A stretch of 64,000 bases of DNA from Nocardia sp. alder85J. GTDB taxonomy: Bacteria; Actinomycetota; Actinomycetes; Mycobacteriales; Mycobacteriaceae. The notes under the pieces were generated by a model. The model did not search any database. It saw nothing but the letters and a program-made list of their open reading frames with translations, and was not told the DNA's origin. Below, piece after piece: positions 33,138 through 41,785 of this stretch (positions within the stretch are counted from its first letter, which is position 1; every line of letters begins with the position of its first letter). Location of the stretch: the NCBI RefSeq assembly GCF_020176955.2, contig NZ_JAIUCZ020000011.1, positions 62,001 to 126,000 of the forward strand. The letters run 5' to 3'. Made by a program: the position numbers and the translations under genes.

Positions 33138-34178
33138 ATGGTGCACGAGATATGGCGGTTGGACCAGGCGCGCACCCGCTCGATCTCCCCGGAGAACCCC
33201 ACCGGGGCGCCGGGTGCGGGCGGCCGCGCGGTGACCGGGACCGGTGCCGCGGCGGCCGCGGATCTGGGTGTCGGCTGGAAGGTGTCGCCGTCGGTCGACC
33301 TGGCCGCCGGGGCCACCGCCACCCTCGCGGACGTCATCGGGCCCGGTATCGTCCGGCACTTCTGGCTGACCACCGATCGCGCTGTGCTGCAACAGTTGAC
33401 GTTGCGGATGTACTGGGACCACGAGCCGGAGCCCGCGGTGGAGGCGCCGCTGGGCGCGTTCTTCTGCAACGCCTGGGGTGAACTGGCGCACGTGAATTCG
33501 GAGATGGTCGTGGTCGCCCCGGCTGGTGGCCTGAACAGCTTCTGGCCCATGCCCTTTCGCGCGCACGCCCGGATCACCCTGCACAACGGCGGCGATCGGG
33601 CGGTGCCGGTGTACTACCAGCTGACCTATCTGGAACAGGATGTGCCCAGGGCCGCAGGTTATCTGCACGCCCGCTGGCGGCGGCGGGCTCCGCTGGGGCG
33701 ACCGGCGGTGCACGCCGTCCTCGACGATGTGCCCGGACCCGGGCGCTACGTCGGCACCTATCTGGCCATCACGCCGAACGCCCCCGGCTGGTGGGGCGAG
33801 GGGGAACTGAAGTTCCACCTCGACGGTGACACCGAATTCCCGACCATCTGCGGCACCGGCACCGAGGACTATTTCGGTGGCGCCTGGAATTTCGACCTCG
33901 ACGGCCGGTACCACACCTACTCCACCCCCTACCTCGGGTTGGTGCAGGCCCTGCCCGCCGACCGGATCTATTGCCCCGAGCAGAGGTTCGGCATGTACCG
34001 CTGGCACGTGCGCGACCCGATCTGCTTCGACCGCGGACTGCGGGTCACCCTCCAGGCGCTGGGCTGGCGGGACAACGGCCGGTATCTGCCGCTGGAGCAG
34101 GCCGAGGTCGCCACCCTCGCGCTCTGGTACCAGCACCGTGCGGTCACCGGCCGGCGGCACGCCACCCTGCCGATCTGA
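33138..34178 (+). CDS. GH172 / DUF2961 family glycoside hydrolase-like protein
   Basis: The 346-residue protein has the DUF2961 pattern: SISPENPTGAPGAGG near residues 15-30, GPGIVRHFWLTT, YWDHEPEPAVEAPLGAFF, LNSFWPMPF and the GTGTEDYFGGAWNF motif. GH172 members include difructose-anhydride enzymes and exo-D-arabinofuranosidases acting on mycobacterial arabinan. No signal peptide is seen. ATG 33138 or GTG 33141 may start it; CAGAAT lies 7 nt before the GTG. The downstream dehydrogenase and xylulokinase genes follow on the same strand with a 67-nt gap. Acting on D-arabinose-containing glycans is inference. Confidence 0.85.
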   Translation: MVHEIWRLDQARTRSISPENPTGAPGAGGRAVTGTGAAAAADLGVGWKVSPSVDLAAGATATLADVIGPGIVRHFWLTTDRAVLQQLTLRMYWDHEPEPAVEAPLGAFFCNAWGELAHVNSEMVVVAPAGGLNSFWPMPFRAHARITLHNGGDRAVPVYYQLTYLEQDVPRAAGYLHARWRRRAPLGRPAVHAVLDDVPGPGRYVGTYLAITPNAPGWWGEGELKFHLDGDTEFPTICGTGTEDYFGGAWNFDLDGRYHTYSTPYLGLVQALPADRIYCPEQRFGMYRWHVRDPICFDRGLRVTLQALGWRDNGRYLPLEQAEVATLALWYQHRAVTGRRHATLPI

Positions 34179-34245
34179 ACACATCCGGGCAACACATCGC
34201 GGGGAAACGGTCCGCGCCACATTGCTGTGGGTGCACTGTAGGAAT

Positions 34246-35259
34246 ATGCGCGCCCTGGTCATCGACGAGCCCAGCCGGTATGCGATCCGGACCCGGCCCG
34301 ATCCGGTCCCCGGACCGGGTGAGGTGGTGGTGCGGGTCGAGGCCGTCGGCATCTGCGGCACCGACCTGCACATCGTTGCCGGGGAGTTCCCGCCCACGCC
34401 GTACCCGATCGTGCCCGGACACGAATTCGCCGGTGAGGTGGTCGCCCTCGGCGCCGAGGCCGAGACCACCGGGATACGGGTCGGCGATCGGGTGGCGGTG
34501 GACCCGTCGCTGTTCTGCGGTCGCTGTCACTACTGCGCGATCGGCCGCGGCAACCTGTGCGAGAACTGGGGTGCGATCGGCGACACGGTCGACGGCGCCA
34601 TGGCCGACTTCGTCAAGGTGCCCGCCGTGAACTGCCACCGGCTGCCGACGCACGTACCCGCCACCCACGGCGCGCTGGTCGAGCCGTTGTCCTGCGCGGT
34701 GCACGGATTCGACCTGCTGCCAAGGCAATTGGCGTCGCACTACCTGATCTACGGGGCGGGCACCATGGGCCTGCTGATGCTGCAACTGGCGATGGCGGCC
34801 GGAGCGGCGTCGGTGTCGGTGGCGGATGTGAACGCCGACCGGCTGGCGGTGGCCCGCACCCTGGGTGCGAATGCGGCGGTCACCACCGCCGACGACCTGG
34901 ACCGGCCGGAGGGCTGGGAGATCGTGATCGACTGCACGGGTGCGATCGCGGCCATCGAGGACGGGCTGGGCCGGGTTCGCCGCGGTGGCACGTATCAGCA
35001 GTTCGGGGTGGCGCCGGCCGAGGCCAGGGCGGCGGTGTCGCCGTTCCGGATCTACAACGACGAGATCCGCATCATCGGGTCGATGGCCGTACTGCACAGT
35101 TTCGGCCGGGCCGTCGACCTGCTGGGCCAGGGTGTGATAGACGCGGAAACCATGATCACGCACGACTTTCCGCTCACCGAGTTCGACGAGGCGTTGCAGA
35201 CGTTCCGGGCCGGGAGCGGTCGCAAGATCCAGCTCCGCCCCGCCGCCCGGGGGCGTTGA
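34246..35259 (+). CDS. Zinc-dependent polyol (arabitol/xylitol-type) dehydrogenase
   Basis: This medium-chain dehydrogenase of 337 residues has the catalytic zinc ligands Cys37 and His59-Glu60 (GHEFAGEV). The structural zinc cysteines are 91, 94, 97 and 105, and the NAD-binding motif is GAGTMGLL near residue 170. The family interconverts polyols and ketoses. Its stop codon overlaps the ATG of xylulokinase (TGATG), so a polyol-to-xylulose step feeding that kinase is the natural reading. The start is ATG 34246 with an AGGA site 3 nt upstream; the longer open frame overlaps GH172 out of frame. Confidence 0.85.
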   Translation: MRALVIDEPSRYAIRTRPDPVPGPGEVVVRVEAVGICGTDLHIVAGEFPPTPYPIVPGHEFAGEVVALGAEAETTGIRVGDRVAVDPSLFCGRCHYCAIGRGNLCENWGAIGDTVDGAMADFVKVPAVNCHRLPTHVPATHGALVEPLSCAVHGFDLLPRQLASHYLIYGAGTMGLLMLQLAMAAGAASVSVADVNADRLAVARTLGANAAVTTADDLDRPEGWEIVIDCTGAIAAIEDGLGRVRRGGTYQQFGVAPAEARAAVSPFRIYNDEIRIIGSMAVLHSFGRAVDLLGQGVIDAETMITHDFPLTEFDEALQTFRAGSGRKIQLRPAARGR

Positions 35260-36659
35260 TGCTGGTCGCGGGGATCGACTCCTCCACCCAATCGTGCAAG
35301 ATCGTCGTCTGTGACGCCGTGAGCGGGAAGATCGTCCGGCAGGGCCGGGCCGCACATCCGGACGGTACCGAGGTGCCCGCCGAAGCATGGTGGTCGGCGC
35401 TGCGCGAGGCAGGCGCGGGTGTGCTCGACGGAGTCGCGGCCGTCGCCGTCGCCGGGCAGCAGCACGGCCTGGTGGCCCTCGACGCCGCCGGTGCCCCGGT
35501 GCGGGATGCGTTGCTGTGGAACGACACTCGTTCGGCGGCCGCGGCCGCCGACCTGGTCGCCGAGTTCGGCGGACCGGGGGCCTGGGCGGATGCGGTCGGC
35601 AGTGTCCCGCTGGCCGCGCACACCGTCGCCAAGCTGCGCTGGCTGGCCGACCACGAGCCGGAACACGCCGACCGGGCGGCGCGGGTGCTGTTGCCGCACG
35701 ACTATCTCACCTGGCGATTGCGCGGCGGCACCACGGATCTCGCGCCTACCACCGATCGCGGCGACGCCTCCGGCACCGGGTACTGGTCGCCCGCGACCGG
35801 CGCCTATCGAGCGGATCTGCTGGCGCTGGCCTTCCGGGGCCGCACGCCCGAACTGCCGCGAGTGCTGGGCCCGGCCGAGGCGGCCGGATACACCCCCGAT
35901 TCCGTGCCGATCGCTCCGGGAACCGGCGACAATGCCGCCGCCGCACTGGGTTTGGGGATCGCCGCCGGTGATGTGGTGGTATCGCTGGGCACCAGCGGCA
36001 CCGTCTTCACCCGCAGCCCGCGGGCCGGTGCCGACGCCACCGGCGCGATCAACGGATTCGCCGACGCCACCGGCGAATTCCTGCCACTGGTGTGCACGCT
36101 CAATGCCGCTCGCGTCCTCGACGCCACCGCCGCGCTGCTCGGTGTCGGCCACGGCGAGCTGGAAGCGCTTGCCCGTCAGTCCGTTCCGGGGGCGCGCGGG
36201 CTGACGATGCTGCCGTATCTGGCCGGTGAGCGCACCCCGAATCTGCCGGATGCCACCGGCACCCTGCACGGTCTCACCCCGGACACCATGGCCCCGGCGC
36301 ATCTGGCGCGGGCCGCGGTCGAGGGCATGGTGTGCAATCTCGCCGACGCGCTGGACCGGTTGCGGGCGGCCGGGTCGGCGCCGCGGCGGGTACTGCTGAT
36401 CGGCGGCGCCGCCGCGAGCCGGCTGGTGGCCGAGAGCGCGGCCCAGATCTTCGAGGTCGACGTGGCCGTTCCCGAGCCGCAGGAGTACGTCGCCCTCGGC
36501 GCCGCGCGGCAGGCAGCCTGGATGCTCGCGGGTAGCCCGGAGCCGCCGCACTGGGAGCCCGCGGCGGCCGTCGAGATCCCGGTGCCCGCCGACGGCGCAG
36601 GTCATGCGATCCGCGCTCGATACGCCGAGGTCCGGGAGCTGATGCACGGCGCCGGATGA
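35259..36659 (+). CDS. xylB: Xylulokinase (FGGY family)
   Basis: The 466-residue sugar kinase begins MLVAGIDSSTQSCKIVV, with the FGGY phosphate-binding loop. It contains VAGQQHGLVALD, LLWNDTRS, TDRGDASGTGYW, an SLGTSGTVF motif and the GGAAASRLVAES adenosine motif. These fit xylulokinase rather than glycerol kinase. It makes D-xylulose 5-phosphate for the pentose-phosphate pathway. Start and stop overlap with the dehydrogenase gene makes the two translationally coupled. No sugar transporter gene is in the window. Confidence 0.88.
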   Translation: MLVAGIDSSTQSCKIVVCDAVSGKIVRQGRAAHPDGTEVPAEAWWSALREAGAGVLDGVAAVAVAGQQHGLVALDAAGAPVRDALLWNDTRSAAAAADLVAEFGGPGAWADAVGSVPLAAHTVAKLRWLADHEPEHADRAARVLLPHDYLTWRLRGGTTDLAPTTDRGDASGTGYWSPATGAYRADLLALAFRGRTPELPRVLGPAEAAGYTPDSVPIAPGTGDNAAAALGLGIAAGDVVVSLGTSGTVFTRSPRAGADATGAINGFADATGEFLPLVCTLNAARVLDATAALLGVGHGELEALARQSVPGARGLTMLPYLAGERTPNLPDATGTLHGLTPDTMAPAHLARAAVEGMVCNLADALDRLRAAGSAPRRVLLIGGAAASRLVAESAAQIFEVDVAVPEPQEYVALGAARQAAWMLAGSPEPPHWEPAAAVEIPVPADGAGHAIRARYAEVRELMHGAG

Positions 36660-36758
36660 AGGTCGGCGCCCGGAATGTCCGTAGTCCGTGCGGAGCGGGA
36701 ATAGGCTGCTCGCGACGATCGGTTCACCCCTGATCTTTCCAGCGACACGGAGGCATTC

Positions 36759-37670
36759 ATGCGCATCGGCATCATGCTCGATCAACCCAATGGACCGGAC
36801 GCGCTACGCACCCTCACCGCGGACTTGCAACTGGCCGCCGACGAGGGGTTCCAGTCGGCGTGGTTGTCGCACATCTTCGGCATCGACGCGCTGACGGCGC
36901 TGGCCGTGGCGGGCAGCCGGGTGCCCGATATCGAGATCGGCACGGCCGCGGTGCCCACCTATCCCCGGCATCCGGGCGCGCTGGCGCAGCAGGCGCGCAC
37001 CACCGCGCTGGCGGTCGGGCCGGGGCGGTTGAGCCTCGGGATCGGCCTGTCGCACAAGATCGTGATCGAGAACATGTTCGGGTACGACTTCGAGCGCCCG
37101 GCCCGGCACATGAAGGAGTACCTGGCGATCCTCGGGCCGCTGCTCGCGGACAAACCCGTCTCGTACACCGGCGAGACCTTGCGCGCCAACCTCGCCCTGT
37201 CGGTGGCGAACGAGGATCGGATCCCGGTGCTGCTGGCCGCCCTGGGGCCGCAGATGCTGAAACTGGCCGGCCGGGAGAGTGACGGCACCGTGCTGTGGAT
37301 GACCGGGCCCGCCACCGTGCGTGAGCACATCGCCCCGGTGGTCACGGCCGCGGCCGCGGCGGCCGGGCGGCCCGCGCCGCGCATCGTGTGCGCGCTGCCG
37401 GTGTGCGTCACCGACGACCCGCAGCGGGCCCGGGAACAGGCCGCCGCCACCTTCGCCGCCTACAACCAGTTGCCGTCGTACCGGGCCATGATGGACCACG
37501 AGGGCGCCGCGGGCCCGGCAGACCTGGCCATCATCGGTACCGAGGACGAGGTGGCCGAACGGGTCCGGGCGGTCGGCGCCGCGGGGGCCACCGAATTCGT
37601 CGGCGCGCTGTTCATGCCCGGCGCGGACGCGGTCCGCACCCGTGCGCTGCTCATCGGACTGTCGGACTGA
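36759..37670 (+). CDS. F420-dependent LLM-class oxidoreductase (TIGR03564-like)
   Basis: The 303-residue TIM-barrel protein begins MRIGIMLDQPNGPDAL. It has FQSAWLSHIFG, TAAVPTYPRHPGALAQQARTT and LGIGLSHKIVIENMFGYDF, which match the actinobacterial F420-linked luciferase-like group. It would use F420H2 to reduce, or F420 to oxidise, an unknown substrate. GGAGG lies 5 nt before ATG 36759. The next gene begins 1 nt after its stop, so they are cotranscribed. Confidence 0.87.
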   Translation: MRIGIMLDQPNGPDALRTLTADLQLAADEGFQSAWLSHIFGIDALTALAVAGSRVPDIEIGTAAVPTYPRHPGALAQQARTTALAVGPGRLSLGIGLSHKIVIENMFGYDFERPARHMKEYLAILGPLLADKPVSYTGETLRANLALSVANEDRIPVLLAALGPQMLKLAGRESDGTVLWMTGPATVREHIAPVVTAAAAAAGRPAPRIVCALPVCVTDDPQRAREQAAATFAAYNQLPSYRAMMDHEGAAGPADLAIIGTEDEVAERVRAVGAAGATEFVGALFMPGADAVRTRALLIGLSD

Positions 37671-37671
37671 C

Positions 37672-38085
37672 ATGTCCCGGCGCGCCCGTATCGAGGATGT
37701 GCACGAGACGTGCCTGGCCATGCCGCACGTCACGATCGAGTACGGGTCGCGAGAGAACCCGGTCTACCAGGTCGGGCGCAAGTCGTTCGTGTTCTTCCGC
37801 ACCCCGCGGCCGGATGCCGTCGATCCGGTCACGGGGGAGCGGTACCCCGACGTCGTCCTGATCTGGGTGCCTTCGGAATCGGACAAGCTCGCCCTGGTAC
37901 AGGATCCGGACTCGCCGTTCTTCACCACCTCGCACTTCGACGGCCACCCGTCGGTGTTGGTGCGCGGCAGCCGGATCGGCGAACTGGACCGCACGGAACT
38001 GGTCGAGATCGTGCAGGACGCCTGGCTGTCGCGGGCCTCCGCGACCCGCGCGAAGCGGTGGCTGGCCGAGCATCGGCCGCAATGA
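37672..38085 (+). CDS. MmcQ/YjbR-like (CyaY-fold) protein
   Basis: This 137-residue protein matches the MmcQ/YjbR family: ETCLAMPHVTIEYG near residue 10, FRTPRPDAV, LVQDPDSPFFTTSHFDGHPSVLV and the C-terminal VEIVQDAWLSRA. The fold resembles CyaY and is suggested to bind DNA; the function is unproven. ATG 37672 begins 1 nt after the F420 oxidoreductase stop, so it is probably coupled to it. The in-frame upstream ATG lies inside that gene and is less likely. Confidence 0.8.
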   Translation: MSRRARIEDVHETCLAMPHVTIEYGSRENPVYQVGRKSFVFFRTPRPDAVDPVTGERYPDVVLIWVPSESDKLALVQDPDSPFFTTSHFDGHPSVLVRGSRIGELDRTELVEIVQDAWLSRASATRAKRWLAEHRPQ

Positions 38086-38144
38086 GCGCACCCGTCCGGC
38101 GCGGCCCTTGACCTCGAGTCCACTTCAGGATGCAGGCTGGTGGC

Positions 38145-38804
38145 ATGACACAGGTACCGGAGTTCTGGAACACCGTCTACGACAACGACACCGCGCCCTG
38201 GCTGATCGGCGAACCGCAGCCGGCGATCGTCGGCCTCGAAGCCGCGGGCCTGATCCGGGGCCGGGTGCTCGATCCCGGCTGCGGCGGTGGTGAGCACACC
38301 ATTCTGCTGACCCGGCTGGGTTACGACGTGCTCGGTGTCGACCTGTCGCCCAGCGCCGTCGACTACGCCCGCCGCAACGCCGCCGAGAAGGGGGCGGCCG
38401 GGGCCCGCTTCCAGGTCGTCGACATGCTGCGGATCGGCGCCGACGCCGAGGCGGCGGGCGCGCTGGGACGATTCGACACCATCGTCGACAGCGCGCTGTT
38501 CCATGTGTTCCGCGAGGATGCGGTGGCACGGGCCGCATATGTGGACGCCCTGTCCGCGCTCACCCTGCCCGGCAGTGTCGTGCACCTGCTCGCGCTGTCG
38601 AATGCCGGGCCCGGCTTCGGACCCCGGATCAGCGATACCGTGATCCGCGAATCCTTCACCACCGGTTGGGATATCGAGGAGTTGCGGGCCACGAGCTATC
38701 GGGGCCGCGCCGATGTGGTGCCTGCCGAGACCGTCGGCCTCCCGGTGGCCGCCGACGGCACGGTGGAGGGTGCCGCCTGGCTGGCCCGCATTCGCCGGCG
38801 GTGA
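38145..38804 (+). CDS. Class I SAM-dependent methyltransferase
   Basis: The 219-residue protein starts MTQVPEFWNTVYDNDTAPWLIG and has the SAM-binding loop VLDPGCGGGEHTILL, acidic motif II LGVDLS and an IVDSALFHVF motif. The FWNTVYD...PW start is common in thiopurine/tellurite-type methyltransferases. The substrate is unknown. An in-frame ATG at 38130 is an alternative start. It ends one base before the convergent methyltransferase gene ends. Confidence 0.83.
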   Translation: MTQVPEFWNTVYDNDTAPWLIGEPQPAIVGLEAAGLIRGRVLDPGCGGGEHTILLTRLGYDVLGVDLSPSAVDYARRNAAEKGAAGARFQVVDMLRIGADAEAAGALGRFDTIVDSALFHVFREDAVARAAYVDALSALTLPGSVVHLLALSNAGPGFGPRISDTVIRESFTTGWDIEELRATSYRGRADVVPAETVGLPVAADGTVEGAAWLARIRRR

Positions 38805-39482
38805 TCAGTGCTCGGGCCGGGTGGCCTGATAGAAGGTGACGCGGCCCATCACCCGATGGGGCACGGACGCGACCTCGCGGCAGTCGAAGCCCGCGGCCCG
38901 CAGCAGCCGCGGGATGCCGTCGCCGGCGTTCTGGGCGGCGTGGCTGTTGCGCAGCATGAGGCGGCCCAGCCGGCCGTCCGACGGGGTCGAGTGCCCGCCG
39001 ATATCCAGAATGTGCAGGCGGCCGCCGGGCCGCAGCACCCGCAGCGCCTCCGCGGCGGTCGCGGCTCGGGTGTCGGCGTCGAGGTGGTGCAGCATCAGCG
39101 ACGACAGCACCCGGTCGAAGGCGCCGTCCGGAAACGGGAGCTCCTGGGCGAAGGCGCGCCGGAAGTGGATCCCGTTCAGCCCGTGCATCTTTCGCTGTGC
39201 CCGGCGCAAGGCCTTCGGATCGGGGTCGGAGCCGGTCACCTCGGCGGCGGGCTGGGCCTGTTTGGCTCGGAGGGTGAGATTGCCGGTGCCGCAGCCGATT
39301 TCCAGCACGCGCTGGCCCGGTTCCAGTGCGGCCTGCTCGACCAGCCGGGCGTGCAGGGCGCCGGTGTCGAGCATCCGGCTGAGCAGATCATAGGTCGGCA
39401 GCAGTGCGTGCAGTCCGGCCGCGGGCAGGTAATCGTGTTCGTGTACCGCGGAATTCGGATGATGTTCGGTCAAGACTCCCAT
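38805..39482 (-). CDS. Class I SAM-dependent methyltransferase (UbiE-like fold)
   Basis: The 225-residue protein has motif I VLEIGCGTGNLTL (near residues 59-71), SDPDPKALRRAQ, the LPFPDGAFDRVLSSLMLHH block and LRPGGRLHILDIGGH. It resembles small-molecule or lipid methyltransferases. It is convergent with the other methyltransferase with no space between the stop codons, and divergent from an AraC regulator 65 bp away that may control it. Confidence 0.85.
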   Translation of the reverse strand: MGVLTEHHPNSAVHEHDYLPAAGLHALLPTYDLLSRMLDTGALHARLVEQAALEPGQRVLEIGCGTGNLTLRAKQAQPAAEVTGSDPDPKALRRAQRKMHGLNGIHFRRAFAQELPFPDGAFDRVLSSLMLHHLDADTRAATAAEALRVLRPGGRLHILDIGGHSTPSDGRLGRLMLRNSHAAQNAGDGIPRLLRAAGFDCREVASVPHRVMGRVTFYQATRPEH

Positions 39483-39534
39483 GGTGGAAGCGCCGGGACG
39501 GCGGTAGTGAGCCGATTCTCGGCAGAAATGGGAC

Positions 39535-39540
39535 TATCTT
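39535..39540 (+). promoter_or_regulatory. -10 box for leaderless AraC regulator
   Basis: TATCTT ends 7 nt before ATG 39548. No Shine-Dalgarno is seen. Confidence 0.5.
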
Positions 39541-39547
39541 CGGTTTC

Positions 39548-40429
39548 ATGACCGAGGTGAGCCGGGTGGTGCGGCACCACCGCGGCGTGCCGGTACACGA
39601 CTATCCCGTCGATCCGGTCACGCCGCCGGTGCTGGTGATGCGGCCCGACCCGGGCCGGTTTCCCGACGTGCGGCCGCACATCCACGATTTCCCGGCGCTC
39701 TGGTACCGGCGGCAGCCCGGCGTGGTCTACGTGGTCGCCGCCGGGGCGGTGGTGGACGCCGGCGCGGTGCACGCCGCGGATCAGGGCGCCGGTGTGTTCT
39801 TCGATCCGGTGATACTGGGCGGCGCGGGCCGGATGCCGTGGCCCTCCTGGCGAGCGCATCCGCTGTTGTTCCCGTTCCTGCACGGCCGTCCCGGTGGCCT
39901 GCTGTGCCTGGAGATACCGCCGTCGCGGCTCGATTTCTGGGACCGCACGGTCGATGCCATCGAGGCCGAGATCCGGCAGCGCGGCGCGGGCTATCGCGAG
40001 GCCTCGACCGCCTACCTCACCCTGTTACTGGTCGACCTGGCCCGGCTGGCCGCCGATGTGGTCGGTGATCTGCGGCGCAGCGGCGAGCCGCTGCTGGCCG
40101 AGGTGTTCGAGGTGATCGACCGGCGCTTCGCCGAACCGCTGTCGCTGCGCGATGTGGCCCGGGCGGTGGGGCTGACCCCGGGCCATCTGGCCACCGTCGT
40201 CCGCCGCCGCACCGGCCGCACCGTGCTGGACTGGATCGCCGAGCGCCGGATGACCGAGGCACGGCGGCTGCTGGCCGAATCGGACCTGCCGGTCGGCGAG
40301 GTGGCGCGCCGGGTCGGCATCGCCGACCCCGGATATTTCACCAGGCTGTTCCGCCGCGGCCACGGGATGTCGCCGCGGCAGTTCCGCGGCGGTCAGGGTT
40401 CACGGGCGCTGTCCGCGGCGGAAATATAG
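39548..40429 (+). CDS. AraC-family transcriptional regulator
   Basis: The 293-residue protein has an N-terminal cupin-like sensor (about residues 20-110, with PHIHDFPALWYRRQPG). Its C-terminal AraC DNA-binding domain has two helix-turn-helices: SLRDVARAVGLTPGHLATVV and VGEVARRVGIADPGYFTRLF. It activates or represses in response to a small ligand. The target could be the divergent methyltransferase or pentose genes (inference). ATG 39548 has the leaderless layout. Its TAG stop overlaps the -10 box of the next gene. Confidence 0.87.
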   Translation: MTEVSRVVRHHRGVPVHDYPVDPVTPPVLVMRPDPGRFPDVRPHIHDFPALWYRRQPGVVYVVAAGAVVDAGAVHAADQGAGVFFDPVILGGAGRMPWPSWRAHPLLFPFLHGRPGGLLCLEIPPSRLDFWDRTVDAIEAEIRQRGAGYREASTAYLTLLLVDLARLAADVVGDLRRSGEPLLAEVFEVIDRRFAEPLSLRDVARAVGLTPGHLATVVRRRTGRTVLDWIAERRMTEARRLLAESDLPVGEVARRVGIADPGYFTRLFRRGHGMSPRQFRGGQGSRALSAAEI

Positions 40430-40432
40430 ACT
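40427..40432 (+). promoter_or_regulatory. -10 box for leaderless small membrane protein
   Basis: TAGACT starts within the AraC stop codon and ends 7 nt before GTG 40440. Confidence 0.45.
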
Positions 40433-40439
40433 CCCGCAG

Positions 40440-40709
40440 GTGACCCAGAGCCGTAGAGTCCAAGCCCAGCAGCCACGGCGCGGCAGCAGGCCCGCCGCCT
40501 ACGAGGGCGGGCCCAGCGGCCGCGCCGGTGCGCCCGCCGGGCGTCGCCGCACCTTCGGCGCTCCGGATCTGTTCGTCTACTTCCCGGTCGCCGGGATTCT
40601 GCTCGCCGCCGGTCTGGTCGCGACCATCGGCGCCTCGATTCTGCTGGGTGTGGTGCTGGTGCTGATAGCGGTGGTGCTGGTGGTCTTCGACTCCTGGGCG
40701 AACCGCTGA
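40440..40709 (+). CDS. Small membrane protein with basic N-terminus
   Basis: This 89-residue product has a basic, Arg/Gly/Pro-rich first half (about 40 residues) and two hydrophobic stretches (about 45-60 and 63-82). I do not recognise the family. GTG 40440 fits a leaderless start. It is convergent with the ribokinase gene, 43 nt apart. Confidence 0.6.
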   Translation: MTQSRRVQAQQPRRGSRPAAYEGGPSGRAGAPAGRRRTFGAPDLFVYFPVAGILLAAGLVATIGASILLGVVLVLIAVVLVVFDSWANR

Positions 40710-40752
40710 GCGAGCGGGCGCGGCGCTGACCGGGCAGGTGGCCTCCGGGGCG

Positions 40753-41604
40753 TCACGGCAGGGCCCGTTCGATCTCGGCCCGGGACGGAATGGCCACGCT
40801 CGCACCGAGTTTCGTCGTCGCGAGGGCACCGGCGGTACAGGCCCAGGTCAGCGCGGTCTGTGGGCCCTCGTGCCAGTGCGCGGCCAGGACGCCGGTGAAG
40901 GTGTCGCCCGCGCCGGTGGTGTCGACGACCCGCACCGCGATGCCCGGATGGCTGAACTCGCCGCCGGGGCCGCGGTACCGGGCGCCCGCGGCGCCGCGGG
41001 TGACCACCAGATGCGGGACGGCCTCGAGCACCGCGCCCAGCCGCCGCGCCTCGCCCTCGTTCACGATCGCGATATCGACCGCGGCCCACATCTCGGTTGG
41101 AAGATCTTGTGCCGGTGACGGATTGAGCAGCACGGTGGTGCCGTGCGCCCGCGCGTGCCGGGCGGCGGTCAGGACCGTGGCCACCGGGATCTCCAGCTGG
41201 CACAGCAGCACGTCGGCCTCGGCGATCGCGCGCAGGTCGGCCGTCGACAGCTCGCTCAGCCCGGCGTTCGCGCCACCCACGACGATGATGCTGTTCTCGC
41301 CGGAAGAGTCGACCACGATCGAGGCGACCCCGCTGGGGCCCGCCAGCGAGCGCAGCCGTCCGATCCCGACCCCGGCCTCCGCCAGCACCTGCCGTAGTTC
41401 GCCGGCGAAGACGTCGTCGCCCACCGCGCCGACGAATTCGACCTCGGCGCCCGCGCGGCTGGCCGCTATCGCCTGATTGGACCCTTTGCCGCCGGGTACG
41501 GACTCGAACCCCGAACCGAGCACCGTCTCACCCGGCTGCGGCCGCCGCGCGGTCGTCGTGACCAGGTCCATATTGATGCTGCCCACCACAGCGATCCTCG
41601 CCAT
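40753..41604 (-). CDS. rbsK: Ribokinase (PfkB family)
   Basis: The 283-residue PfkB sugar kinase has the N-terminal VVGSINMDLV and PGGKGSNQA signature, plus the C-terminal DTTGAGDTFTGVLAAH anion-hole motif with catalytic Asp. It phosphorylates ribose or a related pentose. In M. tuberculosis rbsK (Rv2436) likewise lies between proB and proA. TAGGGT 6 nt before ATG 41604 suggests a leaderless mRNA. It is divergent from proA, with 181 bp between. Confidence 0.9.
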   Translation of the reverse strand: MARIAVVGSINMDLVTTTARRPQPGETVLGSGFESVPGGKGSNQAIAASRAGAEVEFVGAVGDDVFAGELRQVLAEAGVGIGRLRSLAGPSGVASIVVDSSGENSIIVVGGANAGLSELSTADLRAIAEADVLLCQLEIPVATVLTAARHARAHGTTVLLNPSPAQDLPTEMWAAVDIAIVNEGEARRLGAVLEAVPHLVVTRGAAGARYRGPGGEFSHPGIAVRVVDTTGAGDTFTGVLAAHWHEGPQTALTWACTAGALATTKLGASVAIPSRAEIERALP

Positions 41605-41610
41605 GCTCGC

Positions 41611-41616
41611 ACCCTA
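41611..41616 (-). promoter_or_regulatory. -10 box for leaderless rbsK
   Basis: Minus-strand TAGGGT ends 6 nt before ATG 41604. Confidence 0.45.
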
Positions 41617-41772
41617 GCCCGACGCCGGGCCGCCGCGGCCCGGTCGGATCACGCGCGCACCCGGTTCTGGAAATCGCACATCTTCCCGGCCGTGTCGGGT
41701 GTGAAAACGCCATCGAATCCGGGGACGGTGTGCGGCTGTGCCGTCGCCGTAGGAAAGGGCCGGGCCGGTCAG

Positions 41773-41778
41773 TAGGCT
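41773..41778 (+). promoter_or_regulatory. -10 box for leaderless proA
   Basis: TAGGCT ends 7 nt before ATG 41786, with no Shine-Dalgarno. Confidence 0.5.
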
Positions 41779-41785
41779 GGTCGGC

